Assembly (NCBI RefSeq): GCF_003324565.1
Contig: NZ_QOLA01000004.1
Span: 186,001-250,000 of the forward strand
DNA length: 64,000 nt
Direction: 5' to 3'
Origin: Streptomyces sp. SDr-06
Lineage (GTDB): Bacteria > Actinomycetota > Actinomycetes > Streptomycetales > Streptomycetaceae
Positions within the stretch are counted from its first letter, which is position 1; each line of letters starts with the position of its first letter. The notes below the pieces were generated by a model, which did not search any database, had not been told where the DNA came from, and was given only the letters and a program-made list of their open reading frames with translations. Of this stretch, positions 62,487 to 64,000 are shown piece after piece. The position numbers and the translations under genes were made by a program.

Positions 62487-63959
62487 ATGGCCGTCGACTA
62501 CACAGTGATCGTCGTCTATCTGGCCGGGATGCTGGCGATGGGCTGGTGGGGCATGCGCCGCGCCCGGTCGAAGTCCGAATTCCTCGTCGCGGGGCGGCGG
62601 TTGGGCCCGGCGATGTACTCCGGCACGATGGCCGCCATCGTCCTCGGCGGCGCCTCCACCATCGGCGGCGTGGGCCTCGGCTACCAGTACGGCCTCTCGG
62701 GCGCCTGGATGGTGTTCACCATCGGCCTCGGCCTGCTCGCGCTCTCCGTGTTCTTCTCCGCCCGCATCGCCCGGCTCCGCGTGTACACCGTCTCCGAGAT
62801 GCTCGACCTGCGCTACGGCGGCCGGGCGGGGCTCATCTCGGGCGTCGTGATGTGGGCCTACACCCTGATGCTCGCGGTCACCTCGACGATCGCGTACGCC
62901 ACCATCTTCGACGTCCTCTTCGACCTGAACCGCACCGTGGCGATCGTCCTGGGCGGGGCCATCGTGGTCGCCTACTCGACGCTCGGCGGCATGTGGTCGA
63001 TCACCCTCACCGACATGGTGCAGTTCGTCGTCAAGACGATCGGGGTGCTGCTGCTCCTGCTGCCCATCGCCGTCGTCAGGGCCGGGGGGTTCGGCGCGAT
63101 GCGGGCGAAGCTCCCCACCGCCGCCTTCGACCCGCTCGGCATCGGTGGCGAGACGATCTTCACGTACGTCCTCATCTACACCTTCGGCATGCTGATCGGG
63201 CAGGACATCTGGCAGCGCGTGTTCACCGCGCGCAGCGACCGCGTCGCCCGGCTCGGCGGCACCGTCGCCGGTACGTACTGCCTGCTGTACGCGCTCGCGG
63301 GCGCCGTCATCGGCACCGCCGCCAAGGTGCTCTACCCGACCCTGCCCAGCGCCGACGACGCGTTCGCCACCATCGTCAAGGACGAACTACCCGTCGGCGT
63401 AAGGGGGTTGGTGCTCGCCGCCGCGCTCGCCGCCGTGATGTCCACCTCCTCCGGCGCCCTCATCGCCTCGGCCACCGTCGCCAACAACGACATCTGGGCC
63501 CGGATCCGGGGGAGGAGCGGGGAGGGTCGGGCCGACCACGACGAGGTCCGGGGCAACCGGGTCTTCATCCTGCTCATGGGGCTCGCCGTGATCGTCATCG
63601 CGACCCGGCTGAGCAGCGTCGTCGAGGGGCTCACCGTGGCCTACGACCTGCTCGTGGGCGGGCTGCTCGTGCCGATCCTCGGCGGGCTGCTCTGGAAGCG
63701 CGGCACCGCCGCCGGGGCGCTCGCCTCCGTCGTGGTCGGCGGCCTCACGGTCGTCGCCCTCATGGCGAGGTACGCGATCCTCGCCAACGAGCCCGTCTAC
63801 TTCGGACTGCTCGCCTCCCTCCTCGCCTACGTCCTGGTGTCGTACGCGACGAAGCCGACCGACGCCGCAGTGCTCGCCGTCTGGCGCGAGCGGCTCGCCG
63901 GGGCCGGTCCCGGCACAGGAGAACCGGCGGCCGCCGAAGCGGCGCCGGCGCACAGCTAG
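62487..63959 (+). CDS. Sodium:solute symporter (SSS family)
   Basis: Secondary transporter, 490 residues, about 13 membrane spans. SSF hallmarks: SEFLVAGRRLGPAMYSGTMAA near the N-terminus, AGTYCLLYALAGAVIG and the GGLTVAYDLLVGGLLVPILGGLLWKR-like span near 390. ATG 62487 with GAAGGAGG upstream. Substrate is not determined; a purine, polyamine or other nitrogen compound would suit the divergent PucR regulator. It ends 41 bp before the window edge. Confidence 0.92.
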   Translation: MAVDYTVIVVYLAGMLAMGWWGMRRARSKSEFLVAGRRLGPAMYSGTMAAIVLGGASTIGGVGLGYQYGLSGAWMVFTIGLGLLALSVFFSARIARLRVYTVSEMLDLRYGGRAGLISGVVMWAYTLMLAVTSTIAYATIFDVLFDLNRTVAIVLGGAIVVAYSTLGGMWSITLTDMVQFVVKTIGVLLLLLPIAVVRAGGFGAMRAKLPTAAFDPLGIGGETIFTYVLIYTFGMLIGQDIWQRVFTARSDRVARLGGTVAGTYCLLYALAGAVIGTAAKVLYPTLPSADDAFATIVKDELPVGVRGLVLAAALAAVMSTSSGALIASATVANNDIWARIRGRSGEGRADHDEVRGNRVFILLMGLAVIVIATRLSSVVEGLTVAYDLLVGGLLVPILGGLLWKRGTAAGALASVVVGGLTVVALMARYAILANEPVYFGLLASLLAYVLVSYATKPTDAAVLAVWRERLAGAGPGTGEPAAAEAAPAHS

Positions 63960-64000
63960 AGTCACACTGATAAAGCGCATAAATCGCTGAAACGAAGGGC

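Overview
The window is chromosomal DNA of a Streptomyces species. It has very high GC, GTG and TTG starts with GGAGG ribosome sites, Tat and lipoprotein signals, a TTA codon in adpA, and gene blocks I recognise as conserved Streptomyces core: ectoine uptake, cebR-cebEFG-bglC, tRNA-His/ornA/adpA, glmS, the desferrioxamine des genes and the leucine-degradation carboxylase cluster. From memory, the order matches, in reverse, the S. coelicolor region around SCO2770 to SCO2830. I see no insertion sequence, prophage or CRISPR array. About 78 kb-scale features are listed below, most of them confidently assigned genes.

Left part (1-11.8 kb): an ehuBC ectoine importer (ehuC cut by the window edge), an amidase, a luciferase-like monooxygenase and an FMN reductase. 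Then come a secreted GH18 chitinase behind a pair of DasR-type direct repeats, a PAS-GGDEF-EAL c-di-GMP protein (cdgA-like) with a BldD-type box, a secreted M6 metalloprotease, tRNA-Lys, and a primase/polymerase-like protein whose stop codon lies inside the tRNA gene.

12-17 kb: a three-gene overlapping operon encoding an Fe-S RecB-type nuclease, an unrecognised 528-residue protein and a small SF1B helicase. Together these resemble a Dna2 enzyme split over separate subunits, and this is the strongest candidate here for an undescribed system. A PAP2 lipid phosphatase overlaps it upstream.

17-32.8 kb: a histidine phosphatase, an HTH/TPR-type regulator, a spermidine-synthase-like protein, a two-component system, a second GH18 protein with a CBM2-like domain, a MerR regulator with a small membrane protein, and the cellobiose locus with a perfect CebR operator.

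32.9-42.5 kb: tRNA-His, ornA and adpA (developmental control through bldA), a universal stress protein, an acetate-transporter-family protein, glmS (near a DasR-type site), and a secreted GH20 hexosaminidase. Chitinase, hexosaminidase and glmS together make an N-acetylglucosamine theme.

42.5-50.4 kb: desABCD and desEF, in two transcription units each preceded by an iron box, separated by 0.9 kb of GC-rich tandem repeats. 50.5-60.6 kb: leucine/isovalerate degradation (acyl-CoA dehydrogenase, HMG-CoA lyase, biotin carboxylase alpha and beta subunits) with a divergent TetR regulator and two operator dyads, then a phosphatase, a TesB thioesterase and a second acyl-CoA dehydrogenase. 60.6-64 kb: a PucR regulator divergent from a sodium:solute symporter.

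A second theme is dispersed GC-rich repeat DNA. Palindromic or compound repeats occur between genes at about 4.1, 17.9, 24.1, 48.2 and 58.3 kb, and apparently related pieces are translated in frame inside desD, the carboxylase beta subunit and the PucR regulator.
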